DNA of 52,330 bases from an uncultured Hyphomicrobiales bacterium (GCA_903932535.1 CAIZGR010000430.1:1-52330), one strand, 5' to 3'. Positions 27,238 through 41,643 are shown, counted from the first letter of the stretch. Program-made: numbers and translations. Notes: generated by a model from the sequence alone, not told the origin.

Positions 27238-27864
27238 ATGTTCACCGGAATTGTCAGCGACGTCGGCGAAGTCCTCGACATGGAGAATTTTGGCGAGCGG
27301 CGCCGGATGACGATCGCGAGCCGCTTCGACCCGGCCTCGATCATGGTCGGCGCCTCGATCGCCAACGCCGGGGTCTGCCTCACCGTGGTCGAGGCCGCGC
27401 GGCGGGACGGCGGCGCGCGGCTCGTGTTCGACGTCGGGGCGGAGACGCTCGCGGTGACGACGCTCGGCCGCTGGGACAGGGGGACGAAGGTCAATCTCGA
27501 GCGTTCGCTGCGGGTCGGCGACGAGCTCGGCGGGCACATGGTCAGCGGCCATGTCGATGGCCTCGCCGAGATCGTCGCGCGCCGCGACTTCGACGCCATG
27601 GCGCATTTCCGCTTCCGCTGCCCCCCGGCGCTCGCGAAATTCATCGCCGTCAAGGGATCCGTCGCCTTGGACGGGACGTCGCTGACGGTCAACGCGGTCG
27701 AGGGCGACGAATTCGAGGTCCTGCTCATCCCGCACACGCTCGAGGTCACGACCTGGGGCGCGCGCAAGGCTGGCGACACCGTCAACATCGAGGTCGACCA
27801 GATGGCCCGCTACGCGGCGCGGCTGATCGAGGCGGGGCAGAGCGGTCCTACCTCTCCGGCGTGA
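27238..27864 (+). CDS. ribE: Riboflavin synthase, alpha subunit
   Basis: Riboflavin synthase converts two 6,7-dimethyl-8-ribityllumazine molecules to riboflavin, the last step of the pathway. The 208-residue protein shows the canonical start MFTGIVSDVGEV and two lumazine-binding barrel repeats (GASIANAGVCLTV and GSVALDGTSLTVNAV as corresponding motifs). It is complete. AGCGAGGA precedes the ATG. No other rib gene and no FMN riboswitch is seen nearby. It converges with the binding-protein gene on the other strand. Confidence 0.96.
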   Translation: MFTGIVSDVGEVLDMENFGERRRMTIASRFDPASIMVGASIANAGVCLTVVEAARRDGGARLVFDVGAETLAVTTLGRWDRGTKVNLERSLRVGDELGGHMVSGHVDGLAEIVARRDFDAMAHFRFRCPPALAKFIAVKGSVALDGTSLTVNAVEGDEFEVLLIPHTLEVTTWGARKAGDTVNIEVDQMARYAARLIEAGQSGPTSPA

Positions 27865-27948
27865 CGCGAAGGCGGCGCGAGGCGTCTTCACCGGCTGCCT
27901 GCAATCCGTAAGTCGATCCTTGCGGTTCGCGCGCCGCCGGGGCGCCGA

Positions 27949-28947
27949 TCACTTCGGCCTCAGCTCGACCCCGACGCCCCTGTTGACGAATGCGAGAGTG
28001 TAGGCCTTCCGGTAGTCGGTCCTGGCGTCGACCACGCCGATGGCCGCCATCTTGTCGAAAAAATCCTTCCAGCGCGCGTCGGTCATCGCGCCGATCCCGA
28101 GCGTGAGGGTATCGCCGGAATCGACGACGCCGCGATCCTTCAACGTGGCGATCGAGAAGGCGATCTGGTCGTCGGAGATGTCGGGATTGTCCTTCTTGAT
28201 CGCCGCGTTGCCCTTGGCGCTGTCGCCGTAGAGGTAGTGATACCAGCCGATGGCGGAAGCGTCGACGAAGCGCTGCACGAGATCGGGCGACTTGGCGACG
28301 ACCTCCGCGCGGGTGACGATCAGGGTCGCGTAGGTCGAATAGCCATGGTCGGCCAGCAGGAAGACGTTGGGCTTGAAGCCGCCCTGGCGCGCGATCTCGA
28401 ACGGCTCGGCGGTCACGTAGCCCTGCTGGATCGACTGCTTGTTGGCGATGAACGGGGCGGAGTTGAAATTGTAGGGCCTGACGGCCTCGTCCCTGAAGCC
28501 GTAGGCGAGCCTGAGCCAAGCGTAGAAGGTGTTGATGGCGCCGGCGCCGAGATAGACGGGCTTGGCGTTGGGCAGGTCCTCCCATCGGTCGAGCCCGACG
28601 CCCGGATGGGACATGAGGATCTGCGGGCTCTTCTGGAACTCGGCGGCCACCGCGATCAGCGGCAGCTTGCTCTCGGCCGAGAGGAAATTGCCGATCATGT
28701 CGCCGCCCATGAAGAAATCGAGCTTGCCGAAGAGGAGCAGCAAGCCGCCGTTCGCCTGCGGGCCGCCGGGCACGATGGTCACGTCGAGCCCGTATTGTTC
28801 GTAAGTCCCGTCGGCCGCGGCCTGATAGAAGCCGCCGGCGGCCGGATCGGCCAGCCAGTTGGTGCCGAACCGCACCCTGTCGAGGGCGAGGGCGGGGGCC
28901 GTCAGCGCCAGCAGGCCGAGGAAGGTGGCCAGAATCCGTCGTCGCAT
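27949..28947 (-). CDS. NMT1/ThiY-type ABC transporter substrate-binding protein (orphan)
   Basis: A 332-residue periplasmic binding protein with a signal peptide (RRRILATFLGLLALTAPALA) and the NMT1/THI5-SsuA-like fold (RFGTNWLADPAAGGFYQAAADGTYEQYGLDV). Proteins of this group bind thiamine precursors, sulfonates, nitrate or, for RibY, riboflavin. Sequence alone does not separate them. The ATG at 28947 is chosen for its GGGAGAGGG site and the signal peptide. The permease and ATPase genes of a complete transporter are not adjacent, which leaves it an orphan. The neighbouring riboflavin synthase makes flavin worth testing as a ligand. Confidence 0.88.
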   Translation of the reverse strand: MRRRILATFLGLLALTAPALALDRVRFGTNWLADPAAGGFYQAAADGTYEQYGLDVTIVPGGPQANGGLLLLFGKLDFFMGGDMIGNFLSAESKLPLIAVAAEFQKSPQILMSHPGVGLDRWEDLPNAKPVYLGAGAINTFYAWLRLAYGFRDEAVRPYNFNSAPFIANKQSIQQGYVTAEPFEIARQGGFKPNVFLLADHGYSTYATLIVTRAEVVAKSPDLVQRFVDASAIGWYHYLYGDSAKGNAAIKKDNPDISDDQIAFSIATLKDRGVVDSGDTLTLGIGAMTDARWKDFFDKMAAIGVVDARTDYRKAYTLAFVNRGVGVELRPK

Positions 28948-29164
28948 CGCGCCCTCTCCCAGCGGCGTTCGGGGGGCGGCGTCGAGCCACCCCAGGCGCG
29001 CGCGCCGCGCGCGCTCCCAACGGCGACGATCCTGCGTTTTTTGCGCGCGGGTGGAAAGGGCTGTGTTTGGGCGGGACGGGCTTGCGAGGTCCGCGAGGCG
29101 TTTTTCAGCCGGCGCCGATGCTCGAGCGGCGTCGCGCCGCCTAATCGCCAACCGTTTGAAAAAA

Positions 29165-29241
29165 TGGTCGGAGTGATAGGATTCGAACCTACGACCCCCT
29201 CGTCCCGAACGAGGTGCGCTACCAGACTGCGCTACACTCCG
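29165..29241 (-). tRNA. tRNA-Pro (anticodon CGG)
   Basis: All four arms can be drawn. The acceptor stem CGGAGTG/CACTCCG is perfectly paired (29235-29241 with 29169-29175), the D arm contains AGTCTGGTAG, the anticodon stem is CCTCG/CGAGG with loop TTCGGGA, and the T arm carries GGTTCGAATCC. The anticodon CGG (29205-29207) reads CCG proline codons. The 3' CCA is encoded (29165-29167) and is followed directly by TTTTTT on the minus strand, a likely terminator. Confidence 0.97.
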
Positions 29242-29440
29242 ACATGGCCGCTCACCGCGGCCAGAGCGGCCTTATAGGGGCGCAGCCCGCCGCGCGCAAG
29301 CCTTCCGATGCCTTCCGAGACGGCAATCGATTGAACCAATCTTGCGGGTCGCGACGCGCGCTCCCGCCTCCCACAGCCCGTCGAAAGACGGGCGCCCCAT
29401 GGGGCTGGATGGAAGGCCTGCCGCGCGGCGCAGCCGAAAT

Positions 29441-30361
29441 CTACGCCGCCCCCGCCCGTCCGATGCGCCGGATCTCCCATTCCAGCGCCACGCCGCTCGT
29501 CTCGCGCACCCGCCGGCGCACCGCCTCGCCGAGCGCCTCGAGATCGGCGGCGGTGGCGCGGCCGCGGTTGATCAGGAAATTGCAGTGCAGGACCGAGACC
29601 TCGGCGTCGCCGACGACGAGCCCGCGGCAACCCGCCCGGTCGATCAGCTCCCAGGCCTTCATGCCCGGCGGGTTCTTGAAGGTCGAGCCGCCGGTCTTCT
29701 CGCGGATCGGTTGTGACGCTTCCCGCGCGCGGGTGATTCGCTCCATCTCGGCGAGAATCGCGTCCGGCTCGCCGGGGCGGCCCTGAAGCGTCGCGCGGGT
29801 GAAGATCACGTCCTCCGGCGCGCGGCTGTGGCGATAGGAAAAGCCCATGTCGGCGTTGGTGAAGATGCGGACGGCGCCGGAGCGGTCGACGCCGCGCGCC
29901 TCGATCAGCACGTCCTTGATCTCGCCCCCGTGCGCTCCGGCGTTCATCCGCAAGGCGCCGCCGAGCGCGCCCGGAACGCCGCGCAGGAAGGCGAGGCCGT
30001 CGACCCCCGCGGTCGCCGCGGCCTTGGCGACGAAGGCGTCGGGAGCGGCGGCGCCGGCGGCGATCCGGCAACCCTCCAGGACGTCGATCGCGTTGAAAGC
30101 CCGCCCGCCGAGGCGGACGACCACACCCTCGACGCCGCCGTCGCGCACGATCAGGTTCGAGCCGAGGCCGATCACGGTGACCGGAACGGCCGCCGGCAGC
30201 CGGCTCAGGAAGGCGGCGAGGTCGTCCTCGCCGGCCGGCGAGAACAGCGCCTCCGCCGGCCCGCCGACGCGGAACCAAGTCCAGGGCGCGAGCGGCGCGT
30301 CGTGGTCGAGGCGCCCCCGTGCGCCCTCGGCGGCGGAGCGGATCGCCGCGGCGAAATTCAT
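29441..30361 (-). CDS. murB: UDP-N-acetylenolpyruvoylglucosamine reductase MurB
   Basis: MurB makes UDP-N-acetylmuramate using FAD and NADPH in cell-wall precursor synthesis. The 306-residue protein shows the FAD-binding segments [27 protein letters not shown] and [20 protein letters not shown]. The catalytic region FSYRHS and the C-terminal substrate-closing segment [18 protein letters not shown] are also present. Its ATG overlaps the stop of the amidotransferase gene as ATGA, so translation is coupled. It is the third gene of the murC, amidotransferase, murB unit. Confidence 0.97.
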   Translation of the reverse strand: MNFAAAIRSAAEGARGRLDHDAPLAPWTWFRVGGPAEALFSPAGEDDLAAFLSRLPAAVPVTVIGLGSNLIVRDGGVEGVVVRLGGRAFNAIDVLEGCRIAAGAAAPDAFVAKAAATAGVDGLAFLRGVPGALGGALRMNAGAHGGEIKDVLIEARGVDRSGAVRIFTNADMGFSYRHSRAPEDVIFTRATLQGRPGEPDAILAEMERITRAREASQPIREKTGGSTFKNPPGMKAWELIDRAGCRGLVVGDAEVSVLHCNFLINRGRATAADLEALGEAVRRRVRETSGVALEWEIRRIGRAGAA

Positions 30362-31055
30362 CGAGACGCGGCCTCGAGCCATTCGGACAGGATCGCCCGG
30401 CCCGCCGCCGCGGTCGCCGCGCCCAGGCGCAGGGCGTCGGCGCGGAGGGCGCGCGGATCGAGGCCCGCCTTGGCAAGCTCGACCGCGTGGCCGACGAGCC
30501 AGCCTTCGAGCCGGCGCGGATCGGCCTCGACATGGAACTGAAGCGCAAGCGCCCTCGGCCCGACGCTGAACGCTTGGACCGGACACAGAGGGGTCGAGGC
30601 GAGGCGCGCCGCGCCGGCCGGCAGCTCGCACGCGTCGCCGTGCCAGTGCAGCACCGGCAGGCCTTCGAGGCGCGCGAGCGGCGAGGCGCGGCCTGCGTCG
30701 GTCAGCTCGACCGGCGCATACCCGATCTCCTTGCCCGGGCCCGGGGCGACGCGCGCGCCGAGCGCCGCCGCCATGAGCTGCGCGCCGAGGCAGACGCCGA
30801 GGATGGGCGCCTTCGCCTCGAGCCGGCGCCGAACCGCGGCGATCTCATCGACGAGAAACGGATAGGCGCCGGTCTCGTAGACCCCGATCGGCCCGCCGAG
30901 CACGATCAGAAGATCGGCCTCCCGGGCCGCGTCATCGAGGGCGTCGACGCCCGCCTCGACATAGGCGAGGTCGTAGCCACGCTCGGCGAGACTCTCGCGC
31001 CAGACGCCGGCGTCCTCGAAGGCGACGTGGCGGATTGCGATGGCCCGTTTCGACA

Positions 31056-31056
<1 letters not shown>
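30358..31056 (-). CDS. Class I glutamine amidotransferase-like protein
   Basis: A 232-residue stand-alone glutamine amidotransferase domain of the GMP-synthase-like type. The nucleophile elbow GVCLGAQL carries the catalytic Cys, preceded by the oxyanion segment [12 protein letters not shown]. The HVE pair (LQFHVEADP) supplies the His and Glu. The enzyme would release ammonia from glutamine for a partner, or act on a gamma-glutamyl substrate. No partner synthetase is fused or obvious. Its overlaps with murC (TGATG) and murB (ATGA) tie it into cell-wall synthesis in a way worth noting. Confidence 0.9.
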
Positions 31057-32462
<1,406 letters not shown>

Positions 32463-32481
32463 GGATCGCACGCCTCCGACA

Positions 32482-32515
32482 GGGGCGGCGGGCCGCCCCG
32501 ATTCCCGACGCGCAT
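32482..32515. repeat. Dispersed palindromic repeat, family A, copy 3
   Basis: An 8-bp stem GGGGCGGC/GCCGCCCC (32482-32489 with 32492-32499) followed by CCCGACGCGCAT, the same tail as copy 1 at 1845-1856. It lies immediately upstream of murC. Confidence 0.6.
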
Positions 32516-32577
32516 GGGAATAAGGCAAGACGCGCGCTTTGGGAAATGCGGGCGGCGCAGAGCCTTCGCCGGAGCGG

Positions 32578-33606
32578 TCAGCGCGCCGGCGCCGCGTGAC
32601 GGCCCGCCGTCTTCGCCTCGGGATTGACCAGGTCCGCGTAACCCTCGCCGCTGATCATCGCCCACAGGTTGCGCGCGGCGTGCCAGCCGATCGCGGCGGT
32701 GCCTTCCGTCGTCCAGGCGGCGACGTGCGGCGTGCAGATGACGTTCGGATAGCGGAACAGCGGGTCGTCGGGGTCCGGCGGCTCCTTGTCGAACACGTCG
32801 AGGGCGGCGCCGGCGATACGCTTTTCCTCGATCGCCGCCCGCAGCGCAGGGTAGTCGATCAGCGAACCGCGCCCGGTGTTGACGAGGAAGGCGGTCGGCT
32901 TCATCCGCTCGAAGGCGTCGCGGTTGAACATGTGCTGGTTTTCCGGGCTCGGCGCCGCGTGCAGGGTGATGAAGTCTGATTGCGCAATCAGTTCGGCAAG
33001 GCCCACCATTTCGACTCCGGGCGGCGCCTCGGCGAGGTGGGGATCGTGGCCGGCGATGCGCGCCTCCCAGCCGGCGAGGCGCTGGGCGACGCCGCGCCCG
33101 ATGCGCCCCAGCCCGACGATGCCGACGGTCGCGCCGCGCAGCACCGCGGAATGGGTCAGTCCGCGCCAGCCGCCGCCCCGCATGAACGCGGGCGTCCAGG
33201 TTCCGAACTGCTTGGCGAGCGCGAGCATCATGGCGACCGCGAACTCGCTGACCGTGAAAATCTGGAAGTCGTTCGGCGTGTTGCTGACCAGAACGCCGTG
33301 CTCCGTGGCGGCGTCCAAGTCGATGCTGTCGGCGCCGATGCCGTATTTCGAGATGTAGCGCAGCTCGGGCAGGGACTCGATCACCCTCCGGCTGATCCGC
33401 GTTCCGCTCGCCCCCATGAGCGCGACGCAACCCTCGGCCCGCGCGATCAGCTCGTCCTCGGTGAAGCGCTGGAAGGGCATTTCCCACAGCGCGAAGCCGG
33501 TCCGCACTTCGAGGCCCTGCTCGCGGAGCCAGTCGATCGATTGGTCGGTCGGATCGTACCGCTCGAAGGCGAGAACCGCGCGCTTGCCGTCGACGTCGAG
33601 CCCCAT
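32578..33606 (-). CDS. D-isomer-specific 2-hydroxyacid dehydrogenase
   Basis: A 342-residue NAD(P)-dependent 2-hydroxyacid dehydrogenase of the phosphoglycerate dehydrogenase-like group. The NAD-binding motif is [10 protein letters not shown]. The catalytic triad appears as Arg in LHAAP...NTGRGSLID, Glu in the following helix region and His in CTPHVAAWT. There is no ACT domain, so it is probably not the biosynthetic SerA but a catabolic enzyme for a sugar-derived hydroxy acid. GGGAGGAA precedes the ATG at 33606. It diverges from a sugar ABC transporter gene, sharing a 280-base promoter region. Confidence 0.9.
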   Translation of the reverse strand: MGLDVDGKRAVLAFERYDPTDQSIDWLREQGLEVRTGFALWEMPFQRFTEDELIARAEGCVALMGASGTRISRRVIESLPELRYISKYGIGADSIDLDAATEHGVLVSNTPNDFQIFTVSEFAVAMMLALAKQFGTWTPAFMRGGGWRGLTHSAVLRGATVGIVGLGRIGRGVAQRLAGWEARIAGHDPHLAEAPPGVEMVGLAELIAQSDFITLHAAPSPENQHMFNRDAFERMKPTAFLVNTGRGSLIDYPALRAAIEEKRIAGAALDVFDKEPPDPDDPLFRYPNVICTPHVAAWTTEGTAAIGWHAARNLWAMISGEGYADLVNPEAKTAGRHAAPAR

Positions 33607-33886
33607 CCGGTTTCCTCCCAAGACTTCTGTTCAAGCCAAAGCGTCGAGCGTCAGCACTTCGTCGCTCGCCGCCGCCTCGAGCGCGATCCGCGGGCGTCGC
33701 CTGCCGCACTTGCAAAGATGTTAGACAGATATGAGCTGCCTGACGAAAAGTTGTCAAGCGGATTTGTGGCAAGCTTTACAACATTGCCCGGCTTTGCGAG
33801 TCTCAGGCTCGAAAGACGTGAGATAGGGAGGACGACGGCCATGCGTTCTGGTTCGCCGGCAGGAGTCGCCATGGCGGGACGCCGCC

Positions 33887-35389
<1,503 letters not shown>

Positions 35390-35402
35390 AAGAGGCCCGA
35401 CG

Positions 35403-36296
35403 ATGCCCTCCATCAAATCCAACGCGCTCGAGCCGACGCGGCCGGAACTCGCCGCGCTCACCCGCGGTCAGGCGATCCTCCGCCTGCTGCCCGTCTACGG
35501 CCTGCCGCTCCTGACGCTGCTCTTGATCGTCGTCTTCTCGATCATGCTGCCGGACACGTTCCCGACCTGGCTGAACGTCCGGTCGATCCTGGCGGACAAG
35601 TCGATCGTCGCGCTGCTGGCGCTCGCCGCGACCCTGCCGATGATGGCCGGCCGCATCGACCTGACCGTCGGCTTCGGCATCGTGATGTGGCACATTCTGG
35701 CGATCAGCTTTCAGGTCTGGTTCGGCATGCCCTGGCCGATCGCGATCCTGCTGGTCGCCCTCTGCGCGGGCTTTGTCGGGCTGATCAACGGGCTCCTGGT
35801 CGAGGTCGCGCAGGTCGACGCCTTCGTCGCCACGCTCGGAACGGGAACGATCCTCTATTCGCTGGCCCTCTGGCACACCGGCGGCATGCAGGTCATGGGA
35901 AAAATGGCGCCGGCGTTTCTCGCGATCAACAACGCCTCGCTGTTCGGCATCCCGATTCCCGCCTTCTATGTCCTCGTCCTCGCGATCCTGCTGTGGATCG
36001 TCAGCGAACGTCTGCCGATCGGCCGGTTCATCTATGCGATCGGGGCCAACGAAAAGGCCGCTGCGCTCAACGGCATTCCGGTTCGCCGCTACGTGATCGG
36101 CGTGTTCGTCGCCTCGGGCGTGATCACCGGCCTCGCCGGCTGCGTGCTCGCCGCCAAGCTGCGCATCGGGCAGGCGAACGTCGGACTCGACTTCCTGCTG
36201 CCGGCGCTGGTGGGGGCCTTTCTCGGCTCGACGAGACGGTGCTCGACAACCAGGAGGACGGCTTCAAGCCGATCTGGATCTTCGACAACCACGTGA
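35403..36296 (+). pseudogene. Truncated RbsC-type sugar ABC permease with foreign C-terminus
   Basis: Up to LPALVGAFLGST (about 36232) the sequence is a good CUT2/RbsC permease with seven to eight hydrophobic helices, GRIDLTVGFGIVMWH and the family motif AIGANEKAAALNGIPVRRY. The last roughly 70 residues with the final helices, expected after AFLGST, are missing. Instead the frame runs 20 more residues through unrelated DNA (RRCSTTRRTASS) to a chance stop. In another frame that DNA encodes the end of an LVIVD-type protein. A deletion with a junction near 36226-36236 explains this. It follows the ATPase gene by 13 bases. Confidence 0.85.
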
Positions 36297-36652
36297 AGGC
36301 GAACCCGATCAGCATCTCGACCTTCCCGGCGCCGTCGGACAAAGACTACCTGAAGGTCGGCGGGCATTTCGGGCCGCACAACGTCCACGAGAACCGGCCG
36401 GGCTCGTTCGTGTCCGAGGACCTCATCTTCGCGACCTACCAGAATGCGGGCCTGCGGGTTTACGACATCCGCGACCAGTTCCGGCCCAAGGAGATCGGCG
36501 CCTTCGTTCCGCCGCCCCCGGCGAAATGGATGGACCCGCGGCCGAACCGTCCCGTCGTCCTCCACTCCGCCGACGTCTTCGTCGACAGGAACGCGCTCTG
36601 CTATGTCACCGACTTTTCCGCCGGCCTCTATATCGTCGAGTTCAAAGGCTGA
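36233..36652 (+). pseudogene. C-terminal fragment of an LVIVD-repeat-type protein
   Basis: About 139 residues beginning DETVLDNQEDGFKPIWIFD and ending GLYIVEFKG. The segments GPHNVHENRPGSF, FATYQNAGLRVYDIRDQFRPKEIGAF and SADVFVDRNALCYVTDFSAG are those of exported LVIVD-repeat beta-propeller proteins of unknown function. There is no start codon or N-terminal part. The fragment is fused to the permease gene out of frame. It is therefore a remnant left by the same deletion event and is not expected to be made. Confidence 0.75.
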
Positions 36653-36663
36653 GGCGCAGGTGT

Positions 36664-36690
36664 AAAAAAACCGGCCGATGGTCCCGGCGG
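36664..36690 (-). terminator. Rho-independent terminator of the GntR gene
   Basis: On the minus strand, CCGCCGGGACCATCGGCCGG can fold into a GC-rich hairpin and is followed by seven T residues (plus-strand A-run 36664-36670). It starts about 24 bases after the GntR stop. Confidence 0.55.
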
Positions 36691-36713
36691 CATTTGCGAA
36701 AAGGGGCGTCCGC

Positions 36714-37544
36714 CTAACCGTGCTCGGCTTCGGCGGCTGCGGCCGGCCACTCGGTCTTCCGGGAGTCCCCGGCCCCCGCGGGGCCGTTGAAGATGCGGAT
36801 GCAGGCGTTGTCGAGATGCGCGCGCATGACCCGCCGCGCCGTCTCGCCATCCTGCGCCGCGATCGCGTCGTAGATCGCGACGTGCTCGCCCTGGATCGTC
36901 ATGATGTGCTCGACCGTGCGGGTAAGCGACAGGCTGCGCGCGAGATTGATCGTGAACTCGATCGGCGTCTGGAGCTGCCGCATGACCGTTTCGAAGAAGG
37001 CGTTGCCGGAGGCGCGGGCGATCTCGACGTGGAACTCCAGATCCGGATGCATGCCGACCATGCCGCTCGCGATGGCGGCCTCGATCCGGTGAAGCGCTTC
37101 GCGCATGCGGACGAGGGCGTCCGGCGTGCGGTTCTGGGCGGCGTAAAAGGCGGCGTCGCCCTCGATCGTGGCGCGGAACTGGAAGCACATCCTGACCTGG
37201 GCGAGGCTCGTGAGGGGACCGAACGCCGTATCGCTGGACGCCGGAGGCGACGGTTCCGCGCGTTGCTGAACATAGCTCCCGGAGCCGCGGCGCGACACGA
37301 TCAGCCCCTGCGATCTCAGGCGCGACAGCGCCTCGCGGATGATCGGGCGGGACACGCCGAAACGCTCCGCCAGCTCGCTTTCGGCCGGAAGCCGGGCGCC
37401 CTCTTCGAATTCTCCGGTTTCGATCAGTTTTCCGATATGCGCCGAGAGTTGATCGCCGAGCGGACCGGAGCGCGTGAGCACGACCCGTGGCGCGGGCGTC
37501 GCGGGCTCAGCGGGATCTTGCTGTCCGACAGATTTCGCCGGCAT
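36714..37544 (-). CDS. GntR-family (FadR/FCD) transcriptional regulator
   Basis: A 276-residue regulator with an N-terminal GntR winged helix (GPLGDQLSAHIGKLIETGEFEEGARLPAESELAERFGVSRPIIREALSRLRSQGLI) and a C-terminal all-helical FCD effector domain with metal-binding-type histidines (EFHVEIARASGNAF, HMTIQGEH-like, RRVMRAHLDNA). Such regulators answer to small organic acids or sugars. It lies between the broken sugar transporter and the inositol genes, so either may be its target. The start at 37544 is the last ATG before homology. The longer frame upstream is not convincing. Confidence 0.92.
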   Translation of the reverse strand: MPAKSVGQQDPAEPATPAPRVVLTRSGPLGDQLSAHIGKLIETGEFEEGARLPAESELAERFGVSRPIIREALSRLRSQGLIVSRRGSGSYVQQRAEPSPPASSDTAFGPLTSLAQVRMCFQFRATIEGDAAFYAAQNRTPDALVRMREALHRIEAAIASGMVGMHPDLEFHVEIARASGNAFFETVMRQLQTPIEFTINLARSLSLTRTVEHIMTIQGEHVAIYDAIAAQDGETARRVMRAHLDNACIRIFNGPAGAGDSRKTEWPAAAAEAEHG

Positions 37545-37638
37545 GTGTGGGGTCCCACCAGAAGCAAAGCCGAGCTGCTGCCGGTCTCGCGCCCGGCGAC
37601 GATTCTTCCGGCGCGGTTGAATGACAGCTTTACATCTC

Positions 37639-37645
37639 CTGTCTA
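37639..37645. promoter_or_regulatory. TAGACAG motif upstream of GntR gene (possible operator)
   Basis: CTGTCTA (TAGACAG on the minus strand, followed by GAGATG) is shared with TTAGACAGATATG at 33720-33732 between the dehydrogenase and ABC transporter genes. Both lie in promoter regions of likely targets of this GntR protein. Support is only the shared heptamer. Confidence 0.25.
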
Positions 37646-37778
37646 GGCGATTCCCCTCGGCGGGGCAAGGCTTCCGGCGCATCTGGACCGGCAAGGGACA
37701 AAAGACGCCGACGCTCTCCTGCCCCGTGAAGCGTAGCGAAACAGAGGACCAGCCGATGGCCGGGCCGGCGGCGGGGGC

Positions 37779-38783
37779 TCACCCTACCTTCAGCGCCGCG
37801 CGCATCGCGCAGGCGAGGCGCGTCGCCTCCCGGGCGTCCTCGAGGCTGAGCGGCGTGGGGCCGCCGTTGCGGACGGCGTCGACGAAGGCGCGGGCCTCGT
37901 GAAGGAAGGCCTCGCCGAAGCGGTCGAAGAAGTCGGTCAGGCCCGCGACCGAGCGGCGCCCGCCCGATTCCAGCGTCAGCGGAATTTTGGGAATGGCCCG
38001 GCCGACGTCGAGCGTCGCCTTGGAGCCGACGATGGTCATCGACGCCTCGTAGCCCCGGTGCGACGTGCGCGTCACATAGAAGTCCGCGATGGCGCCGCCC
38101 TTGAACGAAACCACGGCCGAGGCGGTGTCGACGTCGCCGCAGGCCTCGAGCGCCGGCGTGAGGACGCGGCTGCCCACTGCGGCGACCGAGGCGGGCTCCG
38201 CGCCGCCGAGCATCCAGCGCACGAGGTCGATGTCGTGGATGCAGCAGTCGAGGAAGATGCCGCCCGAGGTCGGCGCGAAGCGGACGAAGAACCCGCTGGG
38301 GTCGACGGGGTCTTCCGAGACGCAGCGGATGGCGAAGATCTTGCCGAGCGCGCCCGCCTCGATCATCCGCTTGGCTTCCGCGTAGGCCGGGTCGAACCGG
38401 CGCATGAAGCCGATCATCACGACCTTCTCGGGATGCTCGGCCGCGGCGGCGATGGCGCGGTCGCAATCGTCGGGGGCCAGCGCAAGCGGCTTCTCGCAGA
38501 AGACGTGCTTGCCGGCGCGGACGGACGCGATCACCTGATCGGCGTGCAGCGACGTCGGCGTCACCAGCCACACGGCGTCGAGGCCGGGATGCTCGAGAAG
38601 CTCCGGCAGACCGGAATAGGTCGCGACCCCGTTCAACGCCTTTCCGGCCCAGGCGCGCTCTTCGGGGAGCGGGCTGGCCGCGGCGACGAGCTTGGCGCCC
38701 GCGACGCGGAAGGCGAGGTTTTCCGCATGGCGGCGGCCGAGCCGGCCGAGGCCGACGATGCCGATGGAGATTGCGTCAGACAA
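37779..38783 (-). CDS. Gfo/Idh/MocA dehydrogenase (inositol dehydrogenase-like)
   Basis: A 334-residue NAD(P)-dependent dehydrogenase. The N-terminal Rossmann motif is GIVGLGRLGRRHAEN, and the catalytic lysine lies in CEKPLAL. The family motif DxxxHDIDLVRWML is present. It resembles IolG and scyllo-inositol/inosose dehydrogenases. A second such enzyme in an inositol operon usually handles another inositol isomer, which is inference. The start is a TTG at 38783: it gives MSDAISIGIVG and has GAGGAG at proper distance, while no ATG fits. It is the last gene of the iol operon, 98 bases after iolB. Confidence 0.88.
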   Translation of the reverse strand: MSDAISIGIVGLGRLGRRHAENLAFRVAGAKLVAAASPLPEERAWAGKALNGVATYSGLPELLEHPGLDAVWLVTPTSLHADQVIASVRAGKHVFCEKPLALAPDDCDRAIAAAAEHPEKVVMIGFMRRFDPAYAEAKRMIEAGALGKIFAIRCVSEDPVDPSGFFVRFAPTSGGIFLDCCIHDIDLVRWMLGGAEPASVAAVGSRVLTPALEACGDVDTASAVVSFKGGAIADFYVTRTSHRGYEASMTIVGSKATLDVGRAIPKIPLTLESGGRRSVAGLTDFFDRFGEAFLHEARAFVDAVRNGGPTPLSLEDAREATRLACAMRAALKVG

Positions 38784-38881
38784 AGGGGAACTCCTCGTTC
38801 GGAAGACGCCGAACTCCTCGTCCTGCGGCGCCGCTCCTCGAGGCGCGAGGTCGTAGCGGACGGCGCGGTCGGCGACCGCGC

Positions 38882-39706
38882 CTACAGGGGCGCCTTGGCC
38901 GGGACGCCGACGCCGGTGAAGAGCCACGCGTGCTGCGGCTCGTTGTAGAACTTCCAGACCCGCTGCGGGCCGGCCATGACGTTGAGATAGTAACAGTCGT
39001 AGCCGTGCAGGGTGGCGACCGGGTGATAGCCTTTCGGCACCATCACCACGTCGCCGTCCTCGATGAGCACGGCTTCGTCGAGCGAGCGGTCGTCGGTGTA
39101 GACGCGCTGGAAGCCATACCCTTGAGGCGGGTTGAAGCGGTGGTAATAGGTTTCTTCGAGATAGCTCTCGTTGGGCAGGTCGTCGCGGTCGTGCTTATGG
39201 GGCGGATAGGACGAGGTGTTGCCGCCGGGCGTGATCACCTCGACCACCAGCAGCGATTCGGCCGAGCCGTCGTCCTCGGGCATGATGTTGGTGACGTGAC
39301 GGACGTTGGAGCCCCTGCCGCGCACGATCTGCGGATGCGTCCCCGGCGGGATCACCTTGGCCGGATGCCCCGAGCGGCCGGGGGCGGAGCAGACGGCGAG
39401 CTCGAGCGGGGTCGTTGCTTCGATCGCCCAACCGCCGCCAGCCGGGATGTAGGCCGCCCACGGTGGACCCTCGAACGGGCTCATGCGTTCGCCGATCGCG
39501 CCGAAATCCTTGCCGTCGATCGTGAGCTTCGCCTTGCCCGAGACCAGGACCAGACAGACCTCGCGCTCGCCCGTCTCGGCGGCGAGGCGCTCGCCGGGCT
39601 CGAGGCGATGAAGCGCGAACCCGACGTGGGTCCAGCCGGCGCTTTCCGGGGTCACCTCGGTCACGAGGCCATGCGAGGCCTTCGGCCTCACGCGCAGTTC
39701 CGACAT
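38882..39706 (-). CDS. iolB: 5-deoxy-glucuronate isomerase IolB
   Basis: IolB converts 5-deoxy-glucuronate to 2-deoxy-5-keto-gluconate in myo-inositol breakdown. The 274-residue protein is a double cupin. The metal-site histidines and glutamate appear in SYPPHKHDRDDLPNESYLEETYYHRF, and a later His in PKGYHPVATLHGYDCYYLNVMAG. Length and segments are those of the family. GGAGGAGAAGG precedes the ATG. It follows iolD by 23 bases. Confidence 0.96.
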   Translation of the reverse strand: MSELRVRPKASHGLVTEVTPESAGWTHVGFALHRLEPGERLAAETGEREVCLVLVSGKAKLTIDGKDFGAIGERMSPFEGPPWAAYIPAGGGWAIEATTPLELAVCSAPGRSGHPAKVIPPGTHPQIVRGRGSNVRHVTNIMPEDDGSAESLLVVEVITPGGNTSSYPPHKHDRDDLPNESYLEETYYHRFNPPQGYGFQRVYTDDRSLDEAVLIEDGDVVMVPKGYHPVATLHGYDCYYLNVMAGPQRVWKFYNEPQHAWLFTGVGVPAKAPL

Positions 39707-39729
39707 CGCCTTCTCCTCCGACTTCGAGC

Positions 39730-41586
<1,857 letters not shown>

Positions 41587-41643
41587 GATCCTTCCCTCCC
41601 GGCGCGCCGTTCGCCGCCGTCGAATGGTGTCCGCCGTGAGGCG

